NCBI GenBank assembly: GCA_029204225.1
Contig: MU831900.1
Location: 1-64,000 of the forward strand
DNA length: 64,000 bases
Direction of reading: 5' to 3'
Origin: Diphasiastrum complanatum
Taxonomy: Eukaryota; Streptophyta; Lycopodiopsida; Lycopodiales; Lycopodiaceae
Part shown: positions 1 to 11,124 of the stretch, one piece after another
Layout: each line of letters opens with the position of its first letter
How positions within the stretch are numbered: position 1 is the first letter of the stretch
The notes under the pieces: generated by a model
The model's database searches: none
Seen by the model: only the letters and a program-made list of their open reading frames with translations
Told to the model about the DNA's origin: nothing
Program-made: the position numbers and the translations under genes

Positions 1-1473
1 TCTGACTAATCAAAAGCTTACCTCCTTCAAATTAGAGGGAAATATGGAATTCAAATATTATGGCCCCAATTAGAAATCATGTGAAAAATATTGGTTTTGG
101 TCCTGTCAAATAAAAATGAAATGTGTAGTCACTAATAAAAATATCAAAAGGACATGCTATTACTGAAAGTAATGTATTGATGGTGCATCCTAGACGTACA
201 GAGCTGCCTCAGCTGCAGAAAACACTCCAATTTCTCTAGAAAAAGATGTGCGTTGGCTATAGGGGGATTCAATCCTGCTTCAGCCTTTCAAAAAGGGAAA
301 ATCTGCCTTGAAAAATAGCACTGGCCCTCCTCAGAATAGAGCTCTGATACTACTTCTCCTACATATCGTTGGTTGTGGGAAAGGAGCACTGATCATGAGT
401 CAATTGGGTCACCTTCTCCACCCCCATGCTCTCTCTCTCTCTCTCTCCCCCCCTCTGTTTGTATGCAATAAAACTTTAAACGGTAAACATGGCAGCATGC
501 AACTGGGCCACATCCCAAGCTCGGCAAATCACCAAAAGCTACAGTGTAGAATGAATCTCTTCAAATCTCTTCCCATCCTTAAGTAACCTTATAGCTCCTA
601 CTTACTATTCAGTTCCAGGGCATGTGGTATCCATGGGGGTTGCCCCATAAGTACCCCGAATTGCTAAACAACACCAGCTGGAGTCTATCTGTTAGCACCC
701 CCCATACACTGCCACAACCAATAGTGGAACGATTGGGCCACTCTGGTCGATTGTCGACTAATCCTAACCCCAGCGCATATAACTACAGGCGAGCATTGTC
801 AGGGGGGCACGACAATACTCATTACTACACAAGCTCGTGGCGTGCACCGCGCCCTGCACGACTAGCAGGTGCCCCTTGGTGTGATCAGTCACTAGACCCT
901 AACGATTGTCACAACACTTTGTACTTACTACTCCGAGTGGGACCACGACCTGGGTCCTAGCAACTTGTACCATCAGTTGTCTGTGACATCTATCAAATGA
1001 TAAGATAGATCTCCCACTTGCTAAACCACTAGCCGACAAAATCGGCAGTGCGTTGCTAGTGCCTGTGTAACAAGGGACTGGATATCCTTGTTTTCATGTA
1101 ATTGATAAGCCTAAGATTGAAAAGGGTAAGCAGGCATAAAAACATGTGTAAAAGAGGGATGCACGTATCATGATTGAGCGTGTGGTAGAAGAAGAAACCT
1201 GGAAGGAGTCGGCGGGTCACCCAACAAGGTCTGCAACATGTTTTTGACACTGGTCCACCAACTTCAAATGATCTTTCATGTCCTACTTCGGGGTATCAAT
1301 GACCATTTTCGCCATAGCTGGTAGACCCTCAGGGTTGAACTATTAGGCAAGGAAGGGAATTTATAAGAGAAGGGAGATGAACATCATTCTCTTGATTTTC
1401 CATAATTACTACTAAGAGATAAATTCACAATATAAGAAGAATCGAAAAAGGAAAACACAATGTTACAAAAAAG

Positions 1474-1537
<64 letters not shown>

Positions 1538-2555
1538 TAAAGCAAAGACTTACTAAGGAATTTCGAAAAAGCAAACAGATGCGATTTTACAAGTTTGAAC
1601 GCTGAAAGAGCAAACACAAAAATCAAAGATGGAGGGGAGAGTTCTCTCTGATTCACACAAGGAAGTGATTGAGCCTTCGGAGGATCTTAAATCTGCTCCT
1701 ACAGAGATGCGCTGAAAAATCATAAGTTTTAGCTTGTTTGCTGGCTGGCGCATTTCAAAAAGAACTAATTTTTTCCTTTGAACTTGAACGCTGGGCCTAT
1801 GGAAGGTAGGTATTTGTCTAGCCCGTCAAAGCAAGGAGTTTTTGCCCTGGAAATCGATGCTGGGCCTCCTGAAAGTAAAATGCGGCCTTAGCTGCATAAA
1901 ACCCAATTCTCTTAAAAATAAATAAAAGTGCGTTGGCCCTGTTTTTGGCCTTCAGCTTCTAAGTCACTCATCCAAAATAGATGAAATCTGACTAGACTAG
2001 GTCACCCTAGTGCTGGGAATCGACTCCTAAAATTTCAGAAAGTTTTACCAAGCATTTCTCTCTCAACAAGGTGATTTTACTCCTGCTACCTAGCCCTGTT
2101 CTTTTACCAATTACATTGTCACTCATGCAATTAACCTTACTGTGAGGATCTTCTGCAAAACTATTCTATGTGAGTCTGTTGCGATTGCTCAGAAAATAAC
2201 AAACTTTCTACAGTAGCTCGTTTTGAACAATAATGATGACTAGCCACATTTTTTTTTTCTTTGTAAAGAACACAGTTATAAACATATTTCCAGCCCACGC
2301 CCTTGTTGTTTCACAAGTATTCACTCATATAGGATCTTTTTGCTCTGATGCCATTCCAAATGTCAGGGTGATACTCCTTCTAACATTCATTAGTCAGCAG
2401 AAGCATTCATCAATCAATCCTTTTGACAACGTAGAAAGATCAACACACAAGCAATAGAGAGAGAGAATCAACCACAAGAACACGACGCTATGTATTAGAT
2501 TTATCTATCACAACATACAAGAGCATCTCCATAATGAGAATTTTAAGAGTTAGCA
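1..2555. other. Gene-free stretch, 5' flank
   Basis: I see no convincing gene here. The open frames at 308-586 and 622-960 have no recognisable motif and read like chance translation; 622-960 is GC-richer than its surroundings. The stretch holds a short CT tract near 429-447, a long TC tract at 1,478-1,534, and two diverged copies of a roughly 60-bp repeat (205-260 and 1,881-1,940). Confidence 0.5.
1478..1534. repeat. (TC)n microsatellite
   Basis: An uninterrupted TC dinucleotide tract of about 57 bp. It generates an artificial Arg-Glu open frame on the minus strand. Unlike the tracts at 2,556 and 6,645, I see no LINE 3' end beside it. Confidence 0.95.
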
Positions 2556-2595
2556 TGAGAGAGAGAGAGAGAGAGAGAATAGAATAGAATAGAAT
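2556..2595. repeat. (GA)n plus AGAAT repeat at a LINE 3' end
   Basis: A GA tract (2,556-2,578) passes into a short AGAAT pentamer array. It abuts the 3' end of the minus-strand LINE and is best read as that element's 3' tail, because the second LINE copy ends in the same way at 6,730. Confidence 0.8.
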
Positions 2596-2781
2596 ATATT
2601 AATGTCTATATAGTGCCCTTGGGCACATAAGACAAAGAAAAAGTACATCAGAAAGGAGCAGTGTCCATGTCGGACTTATTGCTATCAACTACAACTAAAA
2701 AACAGAGATAAACTGGAAATAAAAACCAAAGCTTAACCTCCAGCTATGGTGAGGGTACCAAAGCAATAGCTTAACCACCAG

Positions 2782-3440
2782 CTACGTGGAGGAATAAAAC
2801 TCACTAACTGAGAGAGAAAAACTGTGTGATCTGGTGTGAGGCACATGGTGGCCTCTGGTGACGAACTCTGGATGGTCGAGGAAGACGCTGGAGCTTGGGT
2901 CAACGAGCTGGAATGTCAATCTCACTATCCGAAGTATCTTCCCTAGCTCTTTTCTGAAAGAAAAGTGTAATATGTGGCTGGCCGCAGTCAACATCCTGAT
3001 CATCTGACAGAAGTGAAGATCTCAAAGAGAACATCTCTCGCAAAAGTAAACCAACACATCTCGCATCTGGATAGGCAAAGAAGGAACCAAGCGTGAGTGG
3101 AGTGTCCCAATATAGACAGTGGTATCTGCCTCTGATCTCATAGTAAGCTAGACATATGAAAATAAAGTGAAACTCATCCTCAACCTCATGTAGAGTACAA
3201 CACTGACAGATCTGTAATGGGTGTGGCCTGAGAGAGATAACTCGGTCTAACGGGTAGCCCTAAAGCATCCAGGTGAAGAAAGTGAGTGCGGTAGAAATGA
3301 AGCTTAACCCGTGAGGGATCCAGGTGAGACCAAACAGTATGTATGTATGCTCTGTAGATCTGTCGGCGAATGAACACATGAGTCCCATTTGGGAGGTCAG
3401 ACATATATAATCCCCAGCTATGTAGAAAGTCCAAGCATAC
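2782..3440 (-). pseudogene. LINE ORF2 C-terminal Cys/His region and 3' end
   Basis: Downstream of the RT, the minus strand reads a segment with ICQCC, then HEVEDEFHFIFIC and PLTLGSFF. This is the pattern C..C..., E.E.HF.F.C found at the C-terminus of many LINE ORF2 proteins. The second LINE at 6,731-7,279 encodes a close relative, HGVETEEHFIFSC followed by PVTLHSLL. This match proves that the two insertions belong to one family and that this reading is coding-derived. The last part (3,003-2,782) is weakly coding-like and may be C-terminus or 3' UTR. Confidence 0.65.
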
Positions 3441-3445
3441 TGAAA

Positions 3446-4650
3446 CTATGAAGACTTAGCCCGCTGCTCGGCCAAAGTGCGAGAGGATGTAAAAGCTGCT
3501 ACCACGTATCTGGAAGACTCAAGCTCTGAGACTCTATGAATGAACGTGATGATCCTGAAAATAGCTTCTACAATCAGTGGAGGAGAAGCATATAGAGCAA
3601 ATGGGGTGGGTGATAAGGGACATCCCTGCTTTACTCCGATCGTACTATGGATATATGAAGAGCATCCATCTCCATCACGGAATCGGGCCAAAACTCTCTC
3701 GTATAATGTGATGATAGCAGCAATGACTTCCTGTGAGAAACCAAGGGATGCCAAACGCTGGAGCAGCAAGTGTCTCCCGAATCAAATGCTTTGCGGAAGT
3801 CGACAAAGCAGCAATAGACTCTCTGTTTCCTGAACTTCGCCGCCTCAATGATACACCTCAGTATGAATATCTGGTCCGTTGTGGAATAGCCTGCTCTAAA
3901 ACCAGCCTGTCCCGTAGCATATAACTCCTCTGTCTCTACATAAGAGCTGATGATAGACTGCATAACTGAACCATAGAGCTTAGCCATAGTGTGACCGATC
4001 ATAATAGTACGATAATTGTCTACATTCAAAGGATCACCAGCTTTAAGTATAGGGTGCAACAGGTTAGTACACCAGGATGTGGGAAGGCCAAAAATAAAAG
4101 ATTGGTTAAAAACGTGGGAGATGTATGGAGCAACAATATGGGCGATAGGTTTTAGAAAGTCCATACTTAGAGAGTCAACATCAATGGCTTTATGGTTTTG
4201 ACCATTTTTTATGGCATTTTCAATCATGGAGTGAAAAGGGTGAATTCTGAGGGTCGCGGTGAGAGAGAGATGGAAGGAGAGTCAATTGTATAAATTCTTG
4301 CAGCATAGTCAATCCAAGATTCAATGGCAATAGGAGCCGGCATACATGAGTTTTTAGAAAACATCTTCCAAAAGAAGGTAGAAGAAGAGGAGTCCAAGGA
4401 ATCGATGAGTTTCTATGCCAGAGACTGAAAGTACGTAGTCTTTTTCCGCAAAGTCATTCTATGGTATTCTTTTTGTCTAGATGGTAAGGTGTCGGGAGAA
4501 TGGTATTGAGCGTGAACAACCTGCTTGTGTAGAGAGAGGCACTCATCATCATACCATCTATTGTAAGTGCCTTTATGAGACGAGAAAGTTTTCGGAGGAT
4601 ATGCAGCACTGGCTGAGTGAAGAAGCGACTGAGATAAAAAGTCGGCTTGT
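3446..4650 (-). pseudogene. LINE ORF2 reverse transcriptase domain, broken
   Basis: The RT would copy the element's RNA at the nick made by its endonuclease. Visible family motifs on the minus strand are TYNRWYDDEC in the linker near 4,560, TGQAGFRAGYSTTDQIF, motif A CFVDFRKAFDS (around 3,810-3,778), and motif B' GVKQGCPLSPTPFALY (around 3,637-3,590). The reading changes frame between motif A and motif B'. After FALY the text continues as RYVVAAFTSSRTLAEQ, where Y/FADD followed by VVLL would be expected, so the catalytic Asp pair appears lost. More sequence, normally the RT thumb, is then missing before 3,434. This copy could not make active RT. Confidence 0.8.
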
Positions 4651-4654
4651 TGGT

Positions 4655-5580
4655 CTACCGAAGATGAGAAAGGGAAATCGGTGAGCAGTGTGGCCAGAGA
4701 GGAGAGAAAGATGGACGATTGCGACGTGTGGAATGAGGTGTCATAGCAGTACCACGAGTGGCACGGCCCATAGACAGGAGCAATAGAGAGTGATCAGAAA
4801 TGGTAGAGTGCATAATATGAAAAGTATGAAGAAATGGAATCAAGGCTGGTGAGCCAATGAAGTAGTCAACAATGTTGTGACCACCCCCGTGCGGATGACA
4901 GGTATACACAGATGATGATGGCCATCGAGATAGGCCATTCAAAATGGCTAACGAGTGAGCTTCTGCAAGTCCAATCAGCTGTTCTCCAAAGTGTGTAGCC
5001 GGGTATCTGCATCCTGAGAGGTCCTATCCAAACTCACATCCAAAACCTGGATATGTAGGAAATCTCTATTTGCATGAAACTCTGTCTGCTGGGTGCTGGT
5101 ACGAGCATTAAAATCTCCTGCTAAAAGAATAAGGCCCTGCTGTGCAAAGCTGGCTATATCATCTGAGAGAGCCTGGAAGGGGTCACCACCATAGTCTGCA
5201 AACGCTGATGTCTGAGGTGCAAAATAACAAACTGCTATAAAGAGATCTTGAGGTAGCCCCAAGTAGTGACCAAAAAACTGTAACCAAATGAAACTTGCAA
5301 ATGGATCACCTTTGAGCAGCCTAAAATGAGTACGATAAACTTCCTTGGTAAGACATGCAACACCACCAAAGCCACGTGTGGTTTTTCCTCGAACGAAAGG
5401 CCTGTATGCTGAATGCCATGAATAATCCTGAATGGCTGGAAGGGGTCGATATAGTGATTCATGAGTCTCTGCTAAGAGAAAAATATCACATTGCTGCAAA
5501 AAAGAGTGAAAGTCTCCTGCTGAAGAAGATGAAAGCACATCGTTACAATTCCAAAAACCAATTCGTAATGGCTGAGGGGA
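4655..5580 (-). pseudogene. LINE ORF2 endonuclease (EEP/AP-endonuclease fold), broken
   Basis: This is the N-terminal domain of ORF2, which nicks target DNA to prime reverse transcription. The text starts IGFWNCNDV, followed by CDIFLLAETHE (metal-binding Glu), RGFGGVACLTK, AVCYFAP and LAGDFNART (the GDFN box). After a frame change near 4,990 it continues HNIVDYFIGS and TISDHSLLLL (the SDH box that ends the fold). Motifs and order match the exonuclease-endonuclease-phosphatase family. The start just after ORF1 (stop near 5,614) fits the usual ORF1-ORF2 arrangement. A single indel therefore splits an otherwise complete domain. Confidence 0.85.
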
Positions 5581-5613
5581 TCTTGGGCTGTTGTGCCTGG
5601 GATCCCCGACTTC

Positions 5614-6639
5614 CTATTGTGAAATTTTATCGTAGAATTTAGGCTTGCCTTTAATAAAGGCCACTCTTTGATTCCTAGCATTGGCCTCATGAATGACCAA
5701 TATCCTCGCTTGCCATTGTGTGTGTGTTAGATCTTCATCCATAAAAATAAAAGATCCTTTGAGCTTAGCTCGAAGGCGTAAAGCAGCATTGCGTCGTTCA
5801 ATGGAATGAAACTTTAGGAATAAGACCTTATCATCAAATTTGCTCCGCCAAGCAGTGTCAAATCCCTCCATATTATGTGCAAGCTTAGATACAAGAAGGT
5901 CTTTTGCCTCATCAAGAGCCTTGTTTCCATTAGGAATACCCCTAACTCGTATATTAAGAGCCTTCTTGGCACTTCTCTCATGTTCCGTAAAAACATTCTC
6001 TAGGGTAGAATTCATTAACGAAGGCTGAACTTGGCTAGATAAATTACCGTCCTGCTTAAGAACTGAAGCCCAAGTACTAGTTTCTTCCACTTACTTTGCC
6101 AAGGACGAGATTTTACTTTCCACATCTTGCTGCGAATGAGTATCATGCATCCCTTTCTCTTTCATCATGTCAATAGTGCTTTGCAAATCCTTATTTTGAA
6201 GAATGACCCTGGTAAGTTCTCCATGAAGCGTCTGATTTTGTAGCTGTAATTTCTCGGTAAATTGAAACACTTCTTTGAGCTGATGTTGTAAGTAGCTGTG
6301 AAGAGAATCAAAGTCGGATAAGTTGCTAGGTTGTAATTGCTCTGCAGGGATATGATAGGCATCTACAAAAGATAAAAATCGGGACCGGTACATTGGCAAT
6401 GCCCGGCAATGGAAGATGAGGTGATGACTGGCTGACAGCTGAAGAGCCAGCGATGGCCAGGTTAGCAGGTGATTGGCAAGCAGGAGAAGAGGGGGGCGGA
6501 GGAGACCCCCCCTTTTTGATTGAGGCCATATCAAAGATGCTGACAGGGCCTGAACGGGACAGAACCTGAGGACAGGTAGGGACTGGTCAGGGAAGGCAGG
6601 ACCGGAGCGGTAGGGCGGATAGGACCTGAGCGGAGGACC

Positions 6640-6640
<1 letters not shown>
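5614..6640 (-). pseudogene. LINE ORF1: coiled coil plus L1 ORF1p-like (Transposase_22-type) domain
   Basis: ORF1p would coat the LINE RNA. The N-terminal part is Pro/Leu-rich and is followed by a heptad-like stretch (LHSYLQHQLKEVFQFTEKLQ, LHGELTRVILQNKDLQ) typical of a trimeric coiled coil. After an in-frame TAA at 6,091-6,093 the same frame continues with NIRVRGIPNG, KVLFLKFHSIERRNAALRLR, KGSFIFMDEDLTHTQWQAR and KGKPKFYDK. This is the signature of the L1 ORF1p RRM plus C-terminal domain (VRGIP, LR.RA.LKGS, DED.T..QW). Plant L1s more often carry an RRM with a CCHC knuckle, so this architecture is notable. The open frame runs on upstream through the GA tract, which cannot be native. Confidence 0.75.

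Positions 6641-6644
<4 letters not shown>

Positions 6645-6730
<86 letters not shown>
6645..6730. repeat. (GA)n microsatellite, tail of the second LINE
   Basis: About 86 bp of GA with a few CA interruptions. It is followed directly on the right by TTTATTAATGTC, which matches the sequence right of the first LINE's tail (ATATTAATGTC at 2,595). It is therefore the 3' tail of the second LINE and marks the 5' limit of the first. Confidence 0.85.
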
Positions 6731-6734
<4 letters not shown>

Positions 6735-7277
6735 TTAATGTCTTTTGAGTTCCATAAGGTATATAAGACTGAAAAGGAGTACATTTCACATGTGTATAAC
6801 AATAAGGGAGTGTATATATACGTCTCCAAGCTGAACTACTCAACATAAATAAATAAAGCTAGTGCGACTGAATTATAGGACTAGCCACTAGCAGATACAA
6901 TGTCCAAATACACTATCAAGAAATAATATGCGGTCACAAGCTGGTACTTTGTTGCATGATCTTCTCGTGTTTGCCTTGATGTTGATATGGAATAAGAGAG
7001 TCGTCATCTGAATCGTCCCTCTATTCCATCGCCCTGTGAAGAAGGTAGTGACTTGTTGGCTTTGTGATATACCAGCCCTCTCATGTGTACTACTCTGAAG
7101 TGTAGCATCTCTGAACTGGGACATCTCTCTGAGCATGAGGGCAAATTCTGATCCTTGAACTCTAGCAATGAGTGCAGGGTGACTGGCTGATTTAAAAATA
7201 GACTACTATCTCCGACAGATCTCATAATATAGTGGCAGCTGAAAATGAAATGCTCCTCGGTCTCAACACCATGGCTT

Positions 7278-7279
<2 letters not shown>
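6731..7279 (-). mobile_element. Second LINE of the same family, 5'-truncated 3' end
   Basis: About 550 bp of a minus-strand LINE 3' end. The reverse complement encodes HGVETEEHFIFSCHYI and PVTLHSLLEF, matching the C-terminal Cys/His region of the LINE at 3,200-3,100. The terminal sequences next to the tails also match (ATTAATGTC, then a short stretch, then TATAAGACT or CATAAGACA, then AGTACAT). Truncation at 7,279 abuts another GA tract. 5' truncation is normal for LINE insertion. Confidence 0.8.

Positions 7280-7334
<55 letters not shown>
7280..7334. repeat. (GA)n microsatellite
   Basis: About 55 bp of GA at the 5'-truncated edge of the second LINE. It may be the tail of a still older LINE or part of the insertion site. 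No third LINE 3' end is recognisable to its right. Confidence 0.9.
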
Positions 7335-7337
<3 letters not shown>

Positions 7338-7342
7338 TCACA

Positions 7343-7545
7343 TCGGCTCCACTTAGAACTAGTCCTTTCTCATATGTGAAGAACCCATTTTATTAATTTA
7401 CATTACTTTAAGACACTTAGGTCTATTTCGTTCTTTGTTATTTAAGGTACAACTATTACTGTCTCCATTTTGGTCCACTTGGTGCTAGTCCTTTTTCACA
7501 TGTGAAGAACTAGTTTTATTAATCTAAGATACTTAGGCAAATACA
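7343..7545. repeat. Diverged tandem duplication
   Basis: Two copies of roughly 75 bp lie at about 7,343-7,421 and 7,470-7,540. Both read GGTCCACTT- or GGCTCCACTT-, then CTAGTCCTTT, TGTGAAGAAC, TTTTATTAAT and ACTTAGG. Mutations and small indels separate them, so the duplication is old. Confidence 0.7.
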
Positions 7546-10339
7546 CTTATTAACATTATGACTTTTTCCCTCTGCCAATAAAGTCGGCATTATAAAGTTT
7601 TAATACAACAAATGTGTTTCTTTTTAAGAATACTAACTACAACCAATATTGCATTTTAAAGACCAGTCCGTATCTAATTTCAATTATTCTGTTGAAAACT
7701 GATCAATTGCTAGGCTATTAGCAGTTGGCACTGATTTTGGCATAATGTAAGGACATCAGGGATTCACCATATCAGCATTGAATATTGTCTCGTTTAACAA
7801 TGGAAGGACTTGAAGGTGATATAGGCTTCTGCAAGGTTGTCAAACATTAGTGAATGTCATTGGGGTTTCTAAAGTTGTTGAAAATGTTTAAGAGAATGTG
7901 TATACTCTCCTATGGTATAGTTAATGGGGTCACTTCTGTCTGATGTTATAGGCTACATCCTATGGCTGTCTTTTAAAGTCTTTGACTATAGCATCAACCT
8001 TCATGCTTGTTTTCAGATTGGTTGAATTCATGGAAACATGTGCAGATCCTCTTCTTCCAGTGTGAGTTGTCCTCATATTCCAAACTCCAAATCAAATTCA
8101 ACTGCTAGCTGAGGTTTAAATTCATACAAAAGTTGATAGTTGTGGGTATGACAGCTGAATGTCTTGGTGCCATGCAGTACGACTGGTCCAATCTCAGCAG
8201 AATGGGACAGATGGTTCAGACAGCCAGTTGAGCCAAGTCAGTGCTGTTGGTGTTTAGGCAGCTTTTGTCTGAAATCGGTAAACTAGTTATGTCAGTCTTA
8301 TTGAAATCAATAAAGTACATTTGGAATAAAATTATATGACCTTTGTGGATCTCATATTTTTTGCAACCACTGCCACCAAGCTTTATTTGTTGATTTACAT
8401 CTGCTGTGGAAATCATCAGCCTTGGACCCATGAAGTGAGAGACAACGAGAATAATAATATCGATTGTCATTTGTCAGTTCTTGGGATTTCATTTGCTTCT
8501 TAGATCTGATTGCAGTTGTTGTGATGTAATTATCATGAGTCTCATGGTTCCAAAGCTGAATAGTGACTAGTCAGCTTTTTAGTCACTTAGAAAAAAAGGT
8601 GGAGTCCTTGGCATGTACGTCAATTCCAAATAAGGCTTAGACATCTTTCCCTTGGCACCAGGTATTATTGCAGCACCATTCATTTCATCAGTGGTCTGTG
8701 CAACAATCTTTATCAGTAATCTTTCACCACTTATGAAGCAAGATAGGAATAACTATAGCCAACAAGTTTTTTGGATAGCCTGGAAAGGCATGTATATTCA
8801 GTCTAGGATTATTTGTATAACCATTTCCTCCACTTCTTTAAACTAAGTACTCCTTTTTGCTTTTTTCTGTCTAGGGAGAATATTTTTGTTTGTTCACTGT
8901 CCTTCCTTGAAATAATGGGAGAAGAGGGGATGCTTGTCAGTGTATGTATGGGGGCAGTATTGCCCTAGCTTTCTGGAAGGATTATTGTCCAGAAGATTAT
9001 GGAAGTTTTTATTTTTGAGCTCAAATTTGATTCGATAATATAAGTAAAAGTACTTATATTGGAAATCTTTTCACATGGAGTACCAATATTATTCGGACGA
9101 AGCCTCATGCATAGGACTTCGCTCAACTCAAAATCTATACTTTTCACACAATGGCCCACTAACTACCATTACCTCTCTGACGGCACTGTTTCAGTTAAAG
9201 GTGAATTTTTTCCAGCACAGAAAAATTCAGCATCCCTAAGAATGGTCTGCACCGTAGCTCTAATCGGCCTAACACGTCAAGCAGGCTGGAAAAACACCTA
9301 CAGTCAATGTCCAACAAATGGCATGAAGTGCCTTAAGTAATAGCAAATGTCTTGCCACAAACAAACATCTGTAAATGTTTCTAGCAGAAGTTACAAAAAG
9401 TTACCACAAAACGAATTCCCTATTTGGGCACAAAACCTGGCACAACAACTGGCACCAAGCACTAAATATGTGACGAGTATTTGGAGTGATGGAATTTCTT
9501 GACAGCTTCATTTAGGCTGTTGTCCACTTTCTGTGTCCATATGGTTATTCCAGCATCAACATTTCGTTCATGAGCTGGGTAGGGGCTAGAATATGTTATC
9601 CGGAAGACGTGAGTTGCCGATCTGCTCTATACTTACTCATATTGATCGGGATAAATTTGACTTGGATGAGTCATACAACAGAGTATGCCTAGAGCAATTA
9701 AACTGGTCGGGCATTTCTTGTTCATCTTTCATCTTCCACTTCAAATTATGCCAACTTTTAATTTTAACATCTAACAACCATAAAAGTATCTCTATAAGAA
9801 AAGTCCTCAAAAGTTTTGCCAAATTACCAATATAATACTCTCTAATCCTACAAGAAATAGCTCAGCATCCACAACATAACTTACAGAACCAGATTTTCTG
9901 TCATTCAGCCAAAATTATGTTTACTGCTTCATTTACAAAATGTTGTCTCTGGTGAGTTTTTCACCAATTCCATTTCAGTCCTCTCCTCTCCCTTATTTTC
10001 CTTGCATTAAATCTTGCTTTCATTCTCTCAAAGCTCCATACTCATGCTACAAGCTGCCTTAGCATTAGAACTAGGATTGTCTTTAGCAAGACACACAAAA
10101 TTTTGAAAGAACTGTCCTACTTTTGATGAATGTAATATCAAACATATTTGTTGGGACTTCTTCAACTCCTTTGTAATTAATTTTAGTCAACAGTCCTCCA
10201 GGCATTCATCTCATTATCAGATTATCGGATTCTCCCACTAATAGTACTACCCTTGATATTCCTTGGAGTTCTAAGCCACACACCATAACTAGCCTCTTTA
10301 TCTTACTTTGGGCTCACATGAATGTCACTATTGATGTGC
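7546..10339. other. Gene-free stretch
   Basis: I find no gene in these 2.8 kb. The open frames (8,216-8,470 minus, 8,652-8,846 plus, 9,059-9,340 plus, 9,593-9,835 plus) are under 100 codons and show no motif I know. I see no terminal repeats, tRNA or long microsatellite. It may be old transposon debris or intergenic DNA. Confidence 0.5.
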
Positions 10340-11124
10340 CCTTACAATCATCTCTTCTTCAAGGGAGTGTGTGGTTGATATCTTCACCAAAGCATTGGGA
10401 AAAGACTTGTTTATGAAGCATAGAACCTCACTTGGAGTTCTATCTAAATCTATGCTAAAACTAGTTGAAGAGGGAGTGTGAAAAATTGTCAACTAGTTTG
10501 GTTCTTTTATTTGGTTTTTTTGGAGGCCAAAATGAAATCTCAAGTTAGAGATAGTTTCTTATTTGTCAATAAAGGCCCAAATAATGGTTTTACTATTTTT
10601 GTCAAGTAGATAAGTGGATGAGGTCGTGTTTGGACCCATTCTGATTGGCTAATTTTAGTACATTGCATTTGGATTAGTTTTTGTAGGTTTTTGGTTAAGT
10701 ACCTAGAAGTTGTCATTTTAGGGCATACTAAGGGCAAGTGGCCAAATGAAATTTTGGTAGCTTTAAATAGCAGTACCAGCATGGAGAACATATCATTGTA
10801 TTCTCATTTCATATGGAGAATTCATCTCTTGAGTTTCTATGTCCATCTCATGTGTTTATATCTTGATATCTTGATTTTCTATGTGTAGAACGTTGATTTT
10901 ATGGTTGATATAGGTTCCACACGTTTGAAGGAAAGTTTGTTGCTGTTGTTGCATGGAAAGGGATAGTACCATACTTTATTTTCATGTTCATGATCAAATC
11001 TTAGTGATTTATGCAATTCTAGCATGCTAATCTTGATGAATTCTATCTTGTGACTAAATCTAGATGTGCACCAAATTGGCCCAAGATCTTTGATGCATTA
11101 GTTGTGATTTGGATATGTTTTCAC
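10340..11124 (+). mobile_element. Copia fossil: RNase H tail plus 3' LTR (TGTGAAAA family)
   Basis: The end of a Ty1/Copia polyprotein (VDIFTKALG..., then LKLVEEGV) is followed by a purine tract (GAAGAGGGAG) and an LTR that opens TGTGAAAAATTG at about 10,479. The LTR is about 645 bp and closes GTTTTCACA near 11,124, so its ends are the inverted repeat TGTGAAAA/TTTTCACA. The same start and similar length recur in the elements at 37,970 and 53,284-58,967, so this is a family. Everything upstream of the RNase H tail is gone or unrecognisable. Broken, old. Confidence 0.65.

Larger units (their letters stand above)
2579..6644 (-). mobile_element. LINE (L1/Tx1-like non-LTR retrotransposon), near full length, degraded
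   Basis: A non-LTR retrotransposon running right to left. In order it has an ORF1 with coiled coil and L1 ORF1p-like RNA-binding domain (6,640-5,614), an AP-type endonuclease (5,580-4,655), a reverse transcriptase (about 4,650-3,446), and a C-terminal Cys/His region (3,440-3,100). A 3' UTR follows and ends in a GA/AGAAT tail. No LTRs are present. The 5' limit is taken at the GA tract at 6,645-6,730, which is the tail of a second LINE of the same family. It is dead: ORF1 has an in-frame TAA, ORF2 has frame changes near 4,990 and in the RT, and no Y/FxDD box is visible where expected. The length of about 4.1 kb is short for an L1 and agrees with internal deletion in the RT. Confidence 0.85.

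Noticed and set aside
622-960. 112-codon plus-strand frame in GC-richer DNA
   Set aside because: No motif, no splice context, and composition resembles LTR-like DNA rather than a gene.
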